Both the position numbers and the translations under genes were made by a program. Below the pieces are notes generated by a model. It was given only the letters and a program-made list of their open reading frames with translations. It was not told the origin of the DNA and did not search any database. Below, piece after piece: positions 32,262 to 40,640 of a DNA stretch of 64,000 nucleotides (within the stretch, counting starts at the first letter, position 1; each line of letters begins with the position of its first letter). The DNA is from Segatella maculosa DSM 19339 = JCM 15638 (lineage in GTDB: Bacteria > Bacteroidota > Bacteroidia > Bacteroidales > Bacteroidaceae): positions 6,440-70,439 of the forward strand of contig NZ_KB908323.1 in the NCBI RefSeq assembly GCF_000382385.1. Reading direction: 5' to 3'.

Positions 32262-33344
32262 TCATTTAAACCGAATTTGTAGATTTAATTTAAAATACAA
32301 ATTTCCGTCCTGTCCACGATAAAGAGTGGCAAATTCGTACTTGCTTGACGAAGGAGATTCGAGACGTGTGTTGTAATAGAGATAGTCTTCAAAGAGATTG
32401 CGGTCATAGAAATGATAACAAAGTACGTTTCCATCATCTTTAACCACGAGATAACCACCATTAGCCTCATATTTTCCGTTCCAAGGTGTATGTGGTACCA
32501 TGCCGAGTGCAGATGCTACCAAAAGGTTTTTAATTTTGCACTCATAGTACTTCTGATTGTTGGTCATGTCATATCTCATCGGATTTTTTGAGGCTATTAT
32601 CTCTGTCAGAATTTTCAGGTCCTTACTGCCACCCTGATTACCTTCCAGAAGGATTGCAGCCATTATAGATGGCAGGTAACTGTCTATCAGTATGAAGTTA
32701 TTACGGCATATTGGATCATCCATATTTTTGAACATGAATTTTCCTCCCATTTCTTGAATCCTCATAACACGGTCAATAAACTTTGTCCGTGTTTTGATAG
32801 CATTTATGGTCGCTATTTCGGAATTAGAAAATTCATGACCTTTTACCACAAAAGTGAAATTGGTGGTTTTTCCAGCATTGAAAAGCGTGGAATCGCTACC
32901 GAGTTTCGACTTTATGCTGAATCCAAGTATGGGGGACATACCTGTCCGCAGATCATGGATAACAATTCTGATGTCTGTTTTTTTCTGAGATTTTGCTTTT
33001 ATATTGCTGCAATGAATTTCAGACATGAATTGTTCTATCTCTGGAGCCACGAACGCACCGTTTGACTGGCGAATGATACTAAGCAACATGCCTGCCTTTT
33101 CAAGAAAATCTGATACTTTCCTGCGTAATAATTCTATACCATCTTCTGTCACCACAACAATATCATCTTCTAAAGTATACTCGTAGTGTCCTTTCTTTTC
33201 ATCACGCAGAATTTTCAGTATAGGGTAAAACAAATTTTCTATCTTGTTCAGATTTCCGTCACCAGCATAAACTTGTTTTTCCCCCAACAATTTGAAGAGA
33301 ACGTAAATTTCACTCCACTCTCCTTTGTTAGCAGTCTTTGTCAT
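32262..33344 (-). CDS. hpaIIR: HpaII-family type II restriction endonuclease
   Basis: 360 residues, the same size as R.HpaII (358). It begins KTANKGEWSEIYVLFKLLGEKQVYAGDGNLNKI, a block typical of the HpaII family; GFSIKSKLGSDSTLFNAGKTTNF is the probable PD-(D/E)XK-like SIKS core. Predicted to cut CCGG when the site is unmethylated. The gene starts 8 bp after the stop of the HpaII-like methyltransferase. No frameshift, so the protein is probably functional. Specificity is inferred from the family and its partner. Confidence 0.9.
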   Translation of the reverse strand: MTKTANKGEWSEIYVLFKLLGEKQVYAGDGNLNKIENLFYPILKILRDEKKGHYEYTLEDDIVVVTEDGIELLRRKVSDFLEKAGMLLSIIRQSNGAFVAPEIEQFMSEIHCSNIKAKSQKKTDIRIVIHDLRTGMSPILGFSIKSKLGSDSTLFNAGKTTNFTFVVKGHEFSNSEIATINAIKTRTKFIDRVMRIQEMGGKFMFKNMDDPICRNNFILIDSYLPSIMAAILLEGNQGGSKDLKILTEIIASKNPMRYDMTNNQKYYECKIKNLLVASALGMVPHTPWNGKYEANGGYLVVKDDGNVLCYHFYDRNLFEDYLYYNTRLESPSSSKYEFATLYRGQDGNLYFKLNLQIRFK

Positions 33345-33352
33345 ATTATTAG

Positions 33353-34693
33353 TTATATAATTCCTAACATTTGAAGTTCCTTCTCTGCTGTGGCTTGAAT
33401 GGCAGGAATAGCTACAGAATTGCCAAACTGCTTGTAAGCCGAAGCATCAGCTACAACTATCTTGAATTTGTCAGGGAAGCCTTGCAGCCTTGCCCACTCG
33501 CGGGGGGTCATGCGTCGGATGCCTTCACGGTTTACTTCGCCTTTGATGTTCGTAATGGGGGTAAAGTCCTTCAACCTTTTATCAATCAAAAGATTACGTT
33601 CCCTGCCCATGCCACCTACGACGATGGCGTTTGCTACACCATCTGTATCAATTATTTCATAACCAAACCCATGACCAGCCGCTTCATGACGGGCACGATG
33701 GCGTTTCAGAGTTTCAACGTAGGTTGTAGATAGATAGTATTTTACTGACGGAACTTCATTTTCCATTACATCACGGAAACGTGGACGGTTCTCGCCTTTT
33801 GTTTGTGGCTCTGGGTAATGGAAATTTGCAGTGTTTATGTGCAGATCCTTCCGAAAGCCGATGATGTAGATACGCTCACGATGCTGTGGTACACCAAAAT
33901 CCATAGCATTGAGAATCTTTGGTGGCACCACATCATAGCCTGCATCGTCAAGGTGTCCAAGTATGGTCTTTAACGTGCGTCCCTTGTCATGGATAGCAAG
34001 TCCTTTTACGTTTTCGAGAAAAAAAGCACGTGGTTGATGTTTACGGAGAATAGCCTCTATTTCAAAGAACAAAGTTCCGCGTGTCTCATCTTTGAATCCC
34101 AGACGATGCCCAGCAAGAGAAAATGCCTGACAGGGAAATCCACCGCACAATATGTCAAAGTGCTGGGGGATATAGCTCTTGGTTGATTCTTTTGTAATGT
34201 CACCGAAAGGCATCTCACCATAATTTGCCAAATATGACTCTTGTGCTTTTGCATCAAACTCCGAGGAGTAAACGCATTTACCGCCAAGGTTCTGAAGAGC
34301 GATACGAAATCCTCCGATACCAGCAAACAGATCAATGAAGGTAAAACGAGGATGTTCAGGGACGGGGAATGGCACTTTGAAAAAGTCCGAAAAGAGATTG
34401 TACTGGAGAGGTGATTCTGCTGCCATCCATATCTGTTCATCACTTAGTTCGTCATCGTTAAGCATCTGACGTGACTTCTTGCGAGAAAGGAACTCGCGGA
34501 TAGCCAGAATAACTTCTTCTCTCTGGCTTAAATCCATTTCCTTCTGTTGGTTGTGAAGAAAGTGGCTTAACAGAGCCATCTGATTCTCATATGATGTTTC
34601 GCCGTAGATTCTAACACCTTCCGTCGTAACTTCTTCTGGGAAATTTACTAATTTTATTTTTTTGTTTACCATGCTATTCTCATTATTCTTCAA
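33353..34693 (-). CDS. hpaIIM: HpaII-like DNA (cytosine-5) methyltransferase
   Basis: 446 residues. Conserved C5-methyltransferase motifs: I FIDLFAGIGGFR (119-130), IV GGFPCQAFS with catalytic C188, VI FFLENVKGL, VIII QHRERIYIIGF, IX-X RLQGFPDKF...AYKQFGNSVAIPAIQ. The target-recognition region (GMGRERNLLIDKRLKDFTPITNIKGEVNREGIRRMTPREWA) closely resembles M.HpaII as I remember it, so CCGG is the likely site. About 90 extra N-terminal residues, helical and basic, are absent from M.HpaII. It overlaps the mrr stop by 11 bp; a second ATG at 34672 is an alternative start. Confidence 0.95.
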   Translation of the reverse strand: MKNNENSMVNKKIKLVNFPEEVTTEGVRIYGETSYENQMALLSHFLHNQQKEMDLSQREEVILAIREFLSRKKSRQMLNDDELSDEQIWMAAESPLQYNLFSDFFKVPFPVPEHPRFTFIDLFAGIGGFRIALQNLGGKCVYSSEFDAKAQESYLANYGEMPFGDITKESTKSYIPQHFDILCGGFPCQAFSLAGHRLGFKDETRGTLFFEIEAILRKHQPRAFFLENVKGLAIHDKGRTLKTILGHLDDAGYDVVPPKILNAMDFGVPQHRERIYIIGFRKDLHINTANFHYPEPQTKGENRPRFRDVMENEVPSVKYYLSTTYVETLKRHRARHEAAGHGFGYEIIDTDGVANAIVVGGMGRERNLLIDKRLKDFTPITNIKGEVNREGIRRMTPREWARLQGFPDKFKIVVADASAYKQFGNSVAIPAIQATAEKELQMLGII

Positions 34694-35600
34694 AGTAATC
34701 GGAATCTAATTTCTTTACTTCATATACTTTCTTTTCGCTAACTCCTACATTGTATTCTATCATATAGTCAGCAAGTTTTTTCCCGTCAATAAGAACAATC
34801 TTCTTGCTAGCCTTGTTGGCTGTTTCAATTGCACCAGTAGTGAATTTACTAGTGGTTATAAATACTCCCTTAGTGGCCTTTTGTTCATCAAGTGCACCAA
34901 TGAACTTGTGTATCTCTGGTTTACTGACAGGATTATCTGCATATCGCTTAGCTTGGATATAGATCTTGTCAAGCCCAAGGGCATCCTCGGGAATGATGCC
35001 GTCCACACCATTGTCATGACTGGTGGGAGTGACTATGGCCATCTCCTTGTTTCGGCTTCCGAATCCCATATTTAAGAGTAGATCAAGCACAAGTTTCTCA
35101 AAGAAGTTTGGACTCATATCCAATACCCGTTGTAGCAAGTCTGCGGCAAGGTCATCATTAATGCTCTTGAAAGCAACGTCCATTTGCTCTGTTGGGGTCA
35201 ATTCATCTAGTATCTCATCTGTTTCAGTTTTCTTGTATGTCTGCTTGTCCTTCAAAGATATAGACATGTGTGCATATTCTGCAAATTCAGAATATTGCAG
35301 CAAGTCTTCTTTTCTTAGATAGGTATGCATCTTCAAATAATCTCTACCGCGTTGTGTTATCCGATATACTCCACGCTGAGGTATCTCTATAAAAAGGGCG
35401 CGCCTCAGCCATTGGCGAGACCAACCAATGCGGTCGTTCAATTGAAAAGCAGAACCATTCTTCGTCTTCAATGAACAATCCTCTTTACTGAGATTAAAAT
35501 GCTTCACAAGAGCATTCTTCATTTCCGTCATGCTCACATCCTTATCTTTGAGTTGACTTAAAAATGGGTAGAGAAAATTTTCAAACTTTGGTATCGCCAT
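34683..35600 (-). CDS. Mrr-family restriction endonuclease
   Basis: 305 residues. An N-terminal Mrr_N winged helix (residues 1-95: WSRQWLRRALFIEIPQRGVYRITQRGRDYLK) and a C-terminal Mrr catalytic domain (from about 163). The nuclease motif is FFEKLVLDLLLNMGF, then D200 in DNGVDGIIPEDALGLDKIYIQAKRY with QAK 216-218, the D-QxK form of PD-(D/E)XK. Mrr enzymes cut modified DNA or act as resident nucleases in defence systems. Here the gene sits between the MORC-type ATPase (10 bp) and the HpaII-like methyltransferase (overlap), suggesting it works with the ATPase rather than alone. Confidence 0.92.
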   Translation of the reverse strand: MAIPKFENFLYPFLSQLKDKDVSMTEMKNALVKHFNLSKEDCSLKTKNGSAFQLNDRIGWSRQWLRRALFIEIPQRGVYRITQRGRDYLKMHTYLRKEDLLQYSEFAEYAHMSISLKDKQTYKKTETDEILDELTPTEQMDVAFKSINDDLAADLLQRVLDMSPNFFEKLVLDLLLNMGFGSRNKEMAIVTPTSHDNGVDGIIPEDALGLDKIYIQAKRYADNPVSKPEIHKFIGALDEQKATKGVFITTSKFTTGAIETANKASKKIVLIDGKKLADYMIEYNVGVSEKKVYEVKKLDSDYFEE

Positions 35601-35610
35601 ATTTAGTGTT

Positions 35611-37254
35611 TTAAGCCATATTCAACAAACTAATTATTCTTGCTTTAATATTCTCATACGTGATCGTTAATCGACTTTTTGCTATTACTGTTAGTCGAGA
35701 GGTGTGTGCTAGAGCATCTCTAATGGGCTTGTATTCTGTTGCATCTCTCCTCAAAGTAGCCTTTTTTATTCGATCAGTTTCATCATCTGCGAGATAAGCT
35801 AAACTATCCATATCCAAGTGAGTTAAATTTGTATCATCTTCTCGAATATTAAAGTTAATATTGGCATTCTGTTTTGCGTTTTCTGCTTGTGTCTTCCAAG
35901 CATTAATTTTGTTTTGAATATTTTGAGGAATGGGAATGTTCTTCTCCTTGACATATTTCCGTAAAAGGTTCTCAGAAACGAAACATTCGCCATAAGAAGA
36001 TAGATTAAACTCTGCATCTTCTTGCATTTCCTTTATCCAACCATCTACTTTCTTTCGGCTAATATCATTTTCCTTTGATGGAATGAAGTCTTCTATCACC
36101 ACATTAAACAACTCTTTGGACTTTCTTTGTTTCTTAGTCATTCTTGAATTTTCCTGATCCCCATCTTGATTTATTTCTGTACGCCATATATCCCAATCGT
36201 TAATTATGGTCTTGAGTATATTTTCTAACATATTCAATAAGTCCTTAAACTTAGGATCGTCAGGCACAACACCTTCTCGGCTGCTTGTAAAGCGGTCGGT
36301 ATTATCGTCTAAGCCATCGAAGTGAACCTGTCCATACAAGTAGCTTTGAACTATCCTTGCTATTGGAATATGTCTCAAAATATCTTTTTCTCTTAATCGA
36401 CCATTTACATACAAATCAATAGTTGCTTTTTCGTCAGTTCCGTTAATTTTTATATCAGAAGGTTTTTCAACCGAAGCTATAAACCCCTTTACGGACTTAT
36501 TGTCTAATGGAAGGATTTTGGATTTCTTAAAATTCCTGCCCTTAATATATGGGTCATTTATATCATTTAAAATCCAGACAAACTGCGTCTTTTCTTTTAT
36601 TGAATTTAATTCTTCTATCGTTATTAACTTTTCATTTATATAGATATTAAAACTTGGATCTTTTAGAGAAAAACGGAAATACAAAGCCACTAACTTTCCT
36701 ATGTATTCAACCCGATTGCGGATTCCATCTTTCAGCCCTTCGAAAATAATTACAGTACCATTGTCACATAATCGTTCTCTGTAAGTAGAAATTAAAGCTT
36801 CATTTGGTACACCAAGACTATATTCGTCAGAGGATATATCGTCTTTTATAGCTTTGTCAAGTCCAGAGTTGTCTATTATACCACCAACTAATTCTGAGTT
36901 CTCTTTTTTTGACAAAATGGTTACCGTTTGAGCACATGAAAGCAAAGCTAATTTTCCTATGCCTTTTCTTCCTATGTAAGGACGTCCATTGGCTGTATGT
37001 GTATTGTTGTTTTTACGTTTTGAGTATCCAATTTTCAAAAACTTATTTTGAAAATCGCTTCCATCCATACCGTCACCATCATCGCGAACAATAAGGATCA
37101 TTGCATTGCGATCTATGGTAATGTAAACATTCTGTGCATCTGCATCCCAAGAATTGGAAATTGCTTCACCAAGAACAGTGATGAAATTCCTATAAAGATT
37201 TCTACCCAAGTGATTAAGAATACTGAGCGATATGTTAAAATTGTACTGTTTCAT
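35611..37254 (-). CDS. MutL/MORC-type GHKL ATPase of a restriction system
   Basis: 547 residues. The GHKL ATP site is clear: E30 and N34 in GEAISNSWDADA, DDGDGMDG (58-65) and GRKGIGKLALL (95-105). A second S5-like domain and a long C-terminal helical region follow (from about 370). The layout fits the MutL-like/paraMORC ATPases described in restriction-modification operons (Iyer and colleagues, 2008). It has no MutL endonuclease or DNA-repair signature. It overlaps the upstream methyltransferase as ATGA and is followed 10 bp later by mrr. It probably acts as an ATP-driven clamp that directs the nuclease; that role is inference. Confidence 0.88.
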   Translation of the reverse strand: MKQYNFNISLSILNHLGRNLYRNFITVLGEAISNSWDADAQNVYITIDRNAMILIVRDDGDGMDGSDFQNKFLKIGYSKRKNNNTHTANGRPYIGRKGIGKLALLSCAQTVTILSKKENSELVGGIIDNSGLDKAIKDDISSDEYSLGVPNEALISTYRERLCDNGTVIIFEGLKDGIRNRVEYIGKLVALYFRFSLKDPSFNIYINEKLITIEELNSIKEKTQFVWILNDINDPYIKGRNFKKSKILPLDNKSVKGFIASVEKPSDIKINGTDEKATIDLYVNGRLREKDILRHIPIARIVQSYLYGQVHFDGLDDNTDRFTSSREGVVPDDPKFKDLLNMLENILKTIINDWDIWRTEINQDGDQENSRMTKKQRKSKELFNVVIEDFIPSKENDISRKKVDGWIKEMQEDAEFNLSSYGECFVSENLLRKYVKEKNIPIPQNIQNKINAWKTQAENAKQNANINFNIREDDTNLTHLDMDSLAYLADDETDRIKKATLRRDATEYKPIRDALAHTSRLTVIAKSRLTITYENIKARIISLLNMA

Positions 37255-38339
37255 AATGGAACATTTCTAATATGTTGTTTTATACTTTCCGCAATCACCT
37301 CTCCCAATTTAGGAGGAACTGCATTGCCTATATACCGCGAAGCTTTTGTCAACGAAACATCTTTCTCGTTCGGAAAGAACTTATATGTAACGGGAAATGT
37401 TTGGAACAAAGCCGCTTCACGTGCGGAAATCGCTCTGTCTTGCTTGGGGTGTCCAAAACGACCATTGCCAATACCTGTACATAGAGTTGTCATAGTTGGG
37501 GCAGGTTTTTCCCATACCATGCGGCCATAGACACTACCAAAGCTTTTGCCACCTTTTTTCTTATGGCAGTTAAGCCACAAATCTTCAGGCCAATCTTTCC
37601 AGCTTCCTCCATAAGGCGTATCTTTAATCCTCCTCATATTCAAAGGGGTTAATGCACGGCACCTATGCAACGGATCGGTAGAGCAGGTGTGCCCAGCTTC
37701 TAATGATGGAAGATCGCCAATGGTATCGCGTACAGTTACATAATTTGCTTTTGTATGAGTAGGTGGAATCAAACTAATATTTCCAAAACGAGAAGCCAAA
37801 AGTACCAAGCGTTTACGAGTTTGTGGAATACCGTAATCTGGACAATAGACGACCTGATATTTTACATGAAACTTCTCTTCCTCTAATACTTTTATAAAAT
37901 CAGCCAGCACAGATCTTAATTTAAAGGAAGCGATGGCGGGTACATTCTCCATAGTAACGATGTCTGGGTGAACTTCTTTTACCAAACGTCCGAACTCATC
38001 TAAAAGACTATACTTTTTTTCGTCTTTATTCTTGTTTTTAAATGCATATGAAGAGAAAGGCTGACATGGGGCGCACCCCGCTAAAACCTTTATTGCTTTT
38101 TTTGAATAGAAAGGAAGAATATCCTTCTTTGTGACGGTTCTTATATCTTTATATTGAAACTTCGCCTCATTATTAATCTCGTAAGCATATTTACAGGTAG
38201 CATCCAAATCAAAACCTTCAAGAATCTTAAGACCTTTTGATTTCATGCCGTAGCTCAGCCCTCCTATTCCGCAAAACAGATCTACCACCTCAATAGATGG
38301 TAATCTTCCTCGTCTTTTATGATGTGTTTCCTTTTGCAT
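37251..38339 (-). CDS. Second DNA (cytosine-5) methyltransferase
   Basis: 362 residues. Motif I EVVDLFCGIGGLSYG (17-31), motif IV GCAPCQPFS with C92, VI TMENVPAIASF, VIII QTRKRLVLLAS, IX-X RAISAREAALFQTFPVTYKF...IGNAVPPKLGE. The target-recognition region is unlike that of the HpaII-type enzyme, so it should have another specificity, which I cannot name. First gene of the operon; its stop overlaps the ATPase start by 4 bp (ATGA). ATG at 38339, 194 bp from the XRE gene. Confidence 0.94.
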   Translation of the reverse strand: MQKETHHKRRGRLPSIEVVDLFCGIGGLSYGMKSKGLKILEGFDLDATCKYAYEINNEAKFQYKDIRTVTKKDILPFYSKKAIKVLAGCAPCQPFSSYAFKNKNKDEKKYSLLDEFGRLVKEVHPDIVTMENVPAIASFKLRSVLADFIKVLEEEKFHVKYQVVYCPDYGIPQTRKRLVLLASRFGNISLIPPTHTKANYVTVRDTIGDLPSLEAGHTCSTDPLHRCRALTPLNMRRIKDTPYGGSWKDWPEDLWLNCHKKKGGKSFGSVYGRMVWEKPAPTMTTLCTGIGNGRFGHPKQDRAISAREAALFQTFPVTYKFFPNEKDVSLTKASRYIGNAVPPKLGEVIAESIKQHIRNVPL

Positions 38340-38395
38340 AATAAAACTATTTATATAGGCAAAAATTACGAACTATATCTGAACCTGCATCAGAT

Positions 38396-38407
38396 CTGCA
38401 ATTGCAG
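38396..38407. promoter_or_regulatory. Candidate operator upstream of the defence operon
   Basis: CTGCAATTGCAG is a perfect 12-bp palindrome 57 bp before the first gene, and another CTGCAT half-site lies 10 bp away. It is a plausible target of the adjacent XRE protein. No clear -7 box is seen between it and the ATG. Confidence 0.4.
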
Positions 38408-38533
38408 CCACTACAGACTTTTGTGTTAATATTATTCATTTTATAAAGTTTCTGCACATGACCAATTACATCAAAAATGTACCATAGTTCTCGTATAAGT
38501 ATATCATGTCTATAATTCATGTTGCCTATATGC

Positions 38534-38758
38534 TTAAATTCTGTCTATACAAGAATCCATTTCCAGCAAGTCCTTTATATCAACCTGAAGCAGACGGGCA
38601 ATTTCAATAAATTGCGCCATGGATGGTTGTATCTTGTTAGTTTTCCATCGAGAAACAGTCATATCTGTAACTCCCATCTGTTCAGCAAGCCAACGATTAG
38701 TAACTTGCCGGTCAGCCAACACCACCCTAATTCTGTTTTGACAATTTTTCTTCGGCAT
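38534..38758 (-). CDS. XRE-family regulator (controller-like)
   Basis: 74 residues forming one lambda-repressor-type HTH: IRVVLADRQVTNRWLAEQMGVTDMTVSRWKTNKIQPSMAQFIEIARLLQVDIKDLL (residues 10-66). Size and position before a restriction operon on the same strand match C (controller) proteins, which delay endonuclease expression on entry to a new host. A minus-strand TATCTTTG (38790-38783) precedes it. The 194-bp gap to the operon suggests separate promoters. Controller function is inferred from context. Confidence 0.8.
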   Translation of the reverse strand: MPKKNCQNRIRVVLADRQVTNRWLAEQMGVTDMTVSRWKTNKIQPSMAQFIEIARLLQVDIKDLLEMDSCIDRI

Positions 38759-38824
38759 CTATTTCTTTGTTGATGATATGTGCAAAGATAGACATAATTT
38801 GTTAAATAACACCATGCTTTATAG

Positions 38825-40049
38825 CTATAATTTTAATTCCGGCAAACTATTTATTGCTTCTTCTTTCAATTTATCCACAGCACGGGTATATTTCTCTGTG
38901 TGTTTCAATCCACTATGCCCCAATAGGCTGGCGACAGTTTTGATGTTAGTCCCATTATTGAGGATGTTCACTGCAAAGCTATGGCGAGCGCAATGCCAGC
39001 TGATGTGTTTATTGATGCCTGCACGTTTTACCCACCGTTTTACAGATTTGCTGCAACTCTCATATGAAGGGAGGTTGAAGATAGAGGAATTTAAATCCTC
39101 AGGAGCTTCACCAATTAAGGAGAGTAATCCATCATTGAGAGGAATAATAACGCCACTATTTGCAAGAATGTCCTTTGGTCTTGTTCTGTTCAAATTTCAG
39201 GAGGCGATTGGTATTGTCGATGTTTTTATAAGTTAGGTCTTTCACATCGCAGAAGCGCAGACCGCAATATAGACAGAGGATAAATGCTCGTCTGACATTG
39301 GGATTTTCATTGTCGTAATGGCATTGAATCAGTGATTGGATTTCGTCCATTGACAACACATCTTTGCGTAAAATCTGTTCATCCACCTTGCACACAACAC
39401 CCTTGCATGGGGCTTTCAGCATCACTTCATGATCTATGGCATAGCGCACAACTTTTTTGAAACGCTGATAGATGCTCTTTGCCCCTTCACCCACACTTCG
39501 TGATTGCAGGTACTCTACAAACCGTTCCATCATGTCCTTGGTTATTAAGTCAGGCTTAATGCTAAACTCATAGAGTGGGTATTGCTCTTTCAGAAAATCC
39601 TTAAAACGATTCAGGGCTATCTTTATCATTCGCAGGTCTTTCTTCGTATAACTGTCTATGTACGCCTGATAATAGTCTAAGAAGTTGACATTTCTGTCTT
39701 TCTTCAGGCGATAACCAAGCATACTCTCTTTAAACTGCTGTTCACACTCTGCACGAATCTTTGCTGCCAATGCAAGTGTTTCCTTATTCTGCTGGCGTTC
39801 TTCTGGTATACGTGGCTTGGCTATCAAGTACAACTGCAAATTCTCTTTTCGCCTGTTATGCTTAATATGTACTTTGGGCTTACCAGCCATCTTTCCTGTT
39901 TCGTACAAAACAGGATTACCGTTTTCGTCCAACACTGGCGTTTCTTCTCTACCGAGATAATACTCCAGATAAAGACTTATTCGACCATCAGAAAGCACAT
40001 TTTGCTCCAATTTCGGATTTTCCTTTGCTTTATTTTCTAATTTTGCCAT
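38825..40049 (-). pseudogene. int: Tyrosine recombinase (integrase), frameshifted
   Basis: Two overlapping frames make one Bacteroides-type integrase. The first (40049-39156) has the arm-binding and core-binding domains and the first catalytic arginine (CLYCGLRFCDVKDL), and ends GHSCK-stop. The second (39193-38825) contains ANSGVIIPLND, HCARHSFAV (HxxR), LLGHSGLKHTEKY with the tyrosine nucleophile. The expected junction GHSANSGV is restored by removing one base at about 39163-39167 (CATTCTTGCA on the minus strand), so a one-base insertion is likely. Alternatives are a sequencing error or programmed shifting. Adjacent to attR, as expected for the element's own integrase. Confidence 0.88.
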
Positions 40050-40130
40050 AATTGATAGTTATGTACCTAAATGTGTATCAAACCGAGTAAAATCATTAAC
40101 TCATTTATTTTCAGATGTTTTCTTATTTTG

Positions 40131-40159
40131 CAAAGATACTAAGAAGTTCCGAATATCAA
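40131..40159 (-). promoter_or_regulatory. Integrase promoter overlapping an arm-type site
   Basis: On the minus strand TTG (40159-40157), an 18-bp spacer and TATCTTTG (40138-40131). The -33 element lies in the start of the AAGGTGTACT arm repeat, so integrase or excisionase binding there would repress the gene. Confidence 0.6.
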
Positions 40160-40189
40160 GGTGTACTAAAAGTGTACTATCTAACAAAA
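40157..40189. repeat. Arm-type site near attR
   Basis: 40162-40189 differs at one position from 24016-24043 and has the same orientation; the core is TGTACTAAAAGTGTACT. Confidence 0.65.
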
Positions 40190-40292
40190 AACAGGCAAAA
40201 ATGGGTAAAGTCGACAAATATAATAAAATTATAAGTTGTTGATTATCAATTTAATACATTCTTTTGGTTTCTCTTATTTTCACGGCATTGTA

Positions 40293-40306
40293 CCGGGTCT
40301 GGGTAC
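40293..40306 (+). other. attR core
   Basis: CCGGGTCTGGGTAC, identical to the tRNA-Leu 3' end. It is followed by TACT rather than CA, so the original chromosomal tRNA gene may not have encoded the full CCA. Confidence 0.85.
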
Positions 40307-40376
40307 TACTATAAATCCCTTTGCAACCTAATGGCTTGTGAAGGGATTGTTTGTTAATCAACCAAAAGCAATATCT

Positions 40377-40640
40377 ATGAAGTACGAAGAAGGAAAGATG
40401 AGTAATGTATCCCGAAAAATACGGTGAGTCTCGATTTTAGTTAAAGGAAGAGGGGGAATAATCCTCTTGTTGTTATTGGTGTGAACCCAAGTACAACAAC
40501 AGATAAAATACTTTACTTTGAAAAGACCATACTTGAAATATGGCTACGACAGAAGCCCATTAAGACTGCAACACAGATTAATCAAGAAGCCCGGCGATAT
40601 ATCATGGGCAACAAATCTCCCTATTCCAAAGTCCTATTTT
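40377..40640 (+). pseudogene. Decayed remains of a second element (DUF1643-like and HTH fragments)
   Basis: Just outside attR, 40503-40625 translates to KILYFEKTILEIWLRQKPIKT...QEARRYIMGNKS, clearly related to the C-terminal half of the element's excisionase-like protein (YFEKAELEAWLRQNPIKT...RYIMGNKP). It is joined in frame to NNPLVVIGVNPSTTT, which looks like the NPSTA motif of DUF1643 proteins; upstream there are stops and frame changes. The join implies an old deletion in a related element inserted at the same tRNA. The rest of 40641-40940 shows nothing I recognise. Confidence 0.6.

Larger units (their letters stand above)
23951..40306. mobile_element. NBU-type integrative mobilizable element in tRNA-Leu
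   Basis: The 14-bp sequence CCGGGTCTGGGTAC occurs at the tRNA-Leu 3' end (23951-23964) and again at 40293-40306. The 16.3 kb between contain a tyrosine recombinase next to the right end, an excisionase-like gene, remnants of a helicase/primase and a MobA-type relaxase, and a restriction-modification operon. The interior is visibly richer in A+T than the flanks. Integration of NBU elements in tRNA-Leu/Ser 3' ends through 13-14-bp cores is established. This copy is probably no longer self-mobile: the integrase is frameshifted and the relaxase and helicase are truncated. Confidence 0.9.

Noticed and set aside
35611..37254. DNA mismatch-repair MutL or an Hsp90
   Set aside because: The GHKL site is shared, but the C-terminal part lacks MutL endonuclease or Hsp90 features and the context is a restriction operon.
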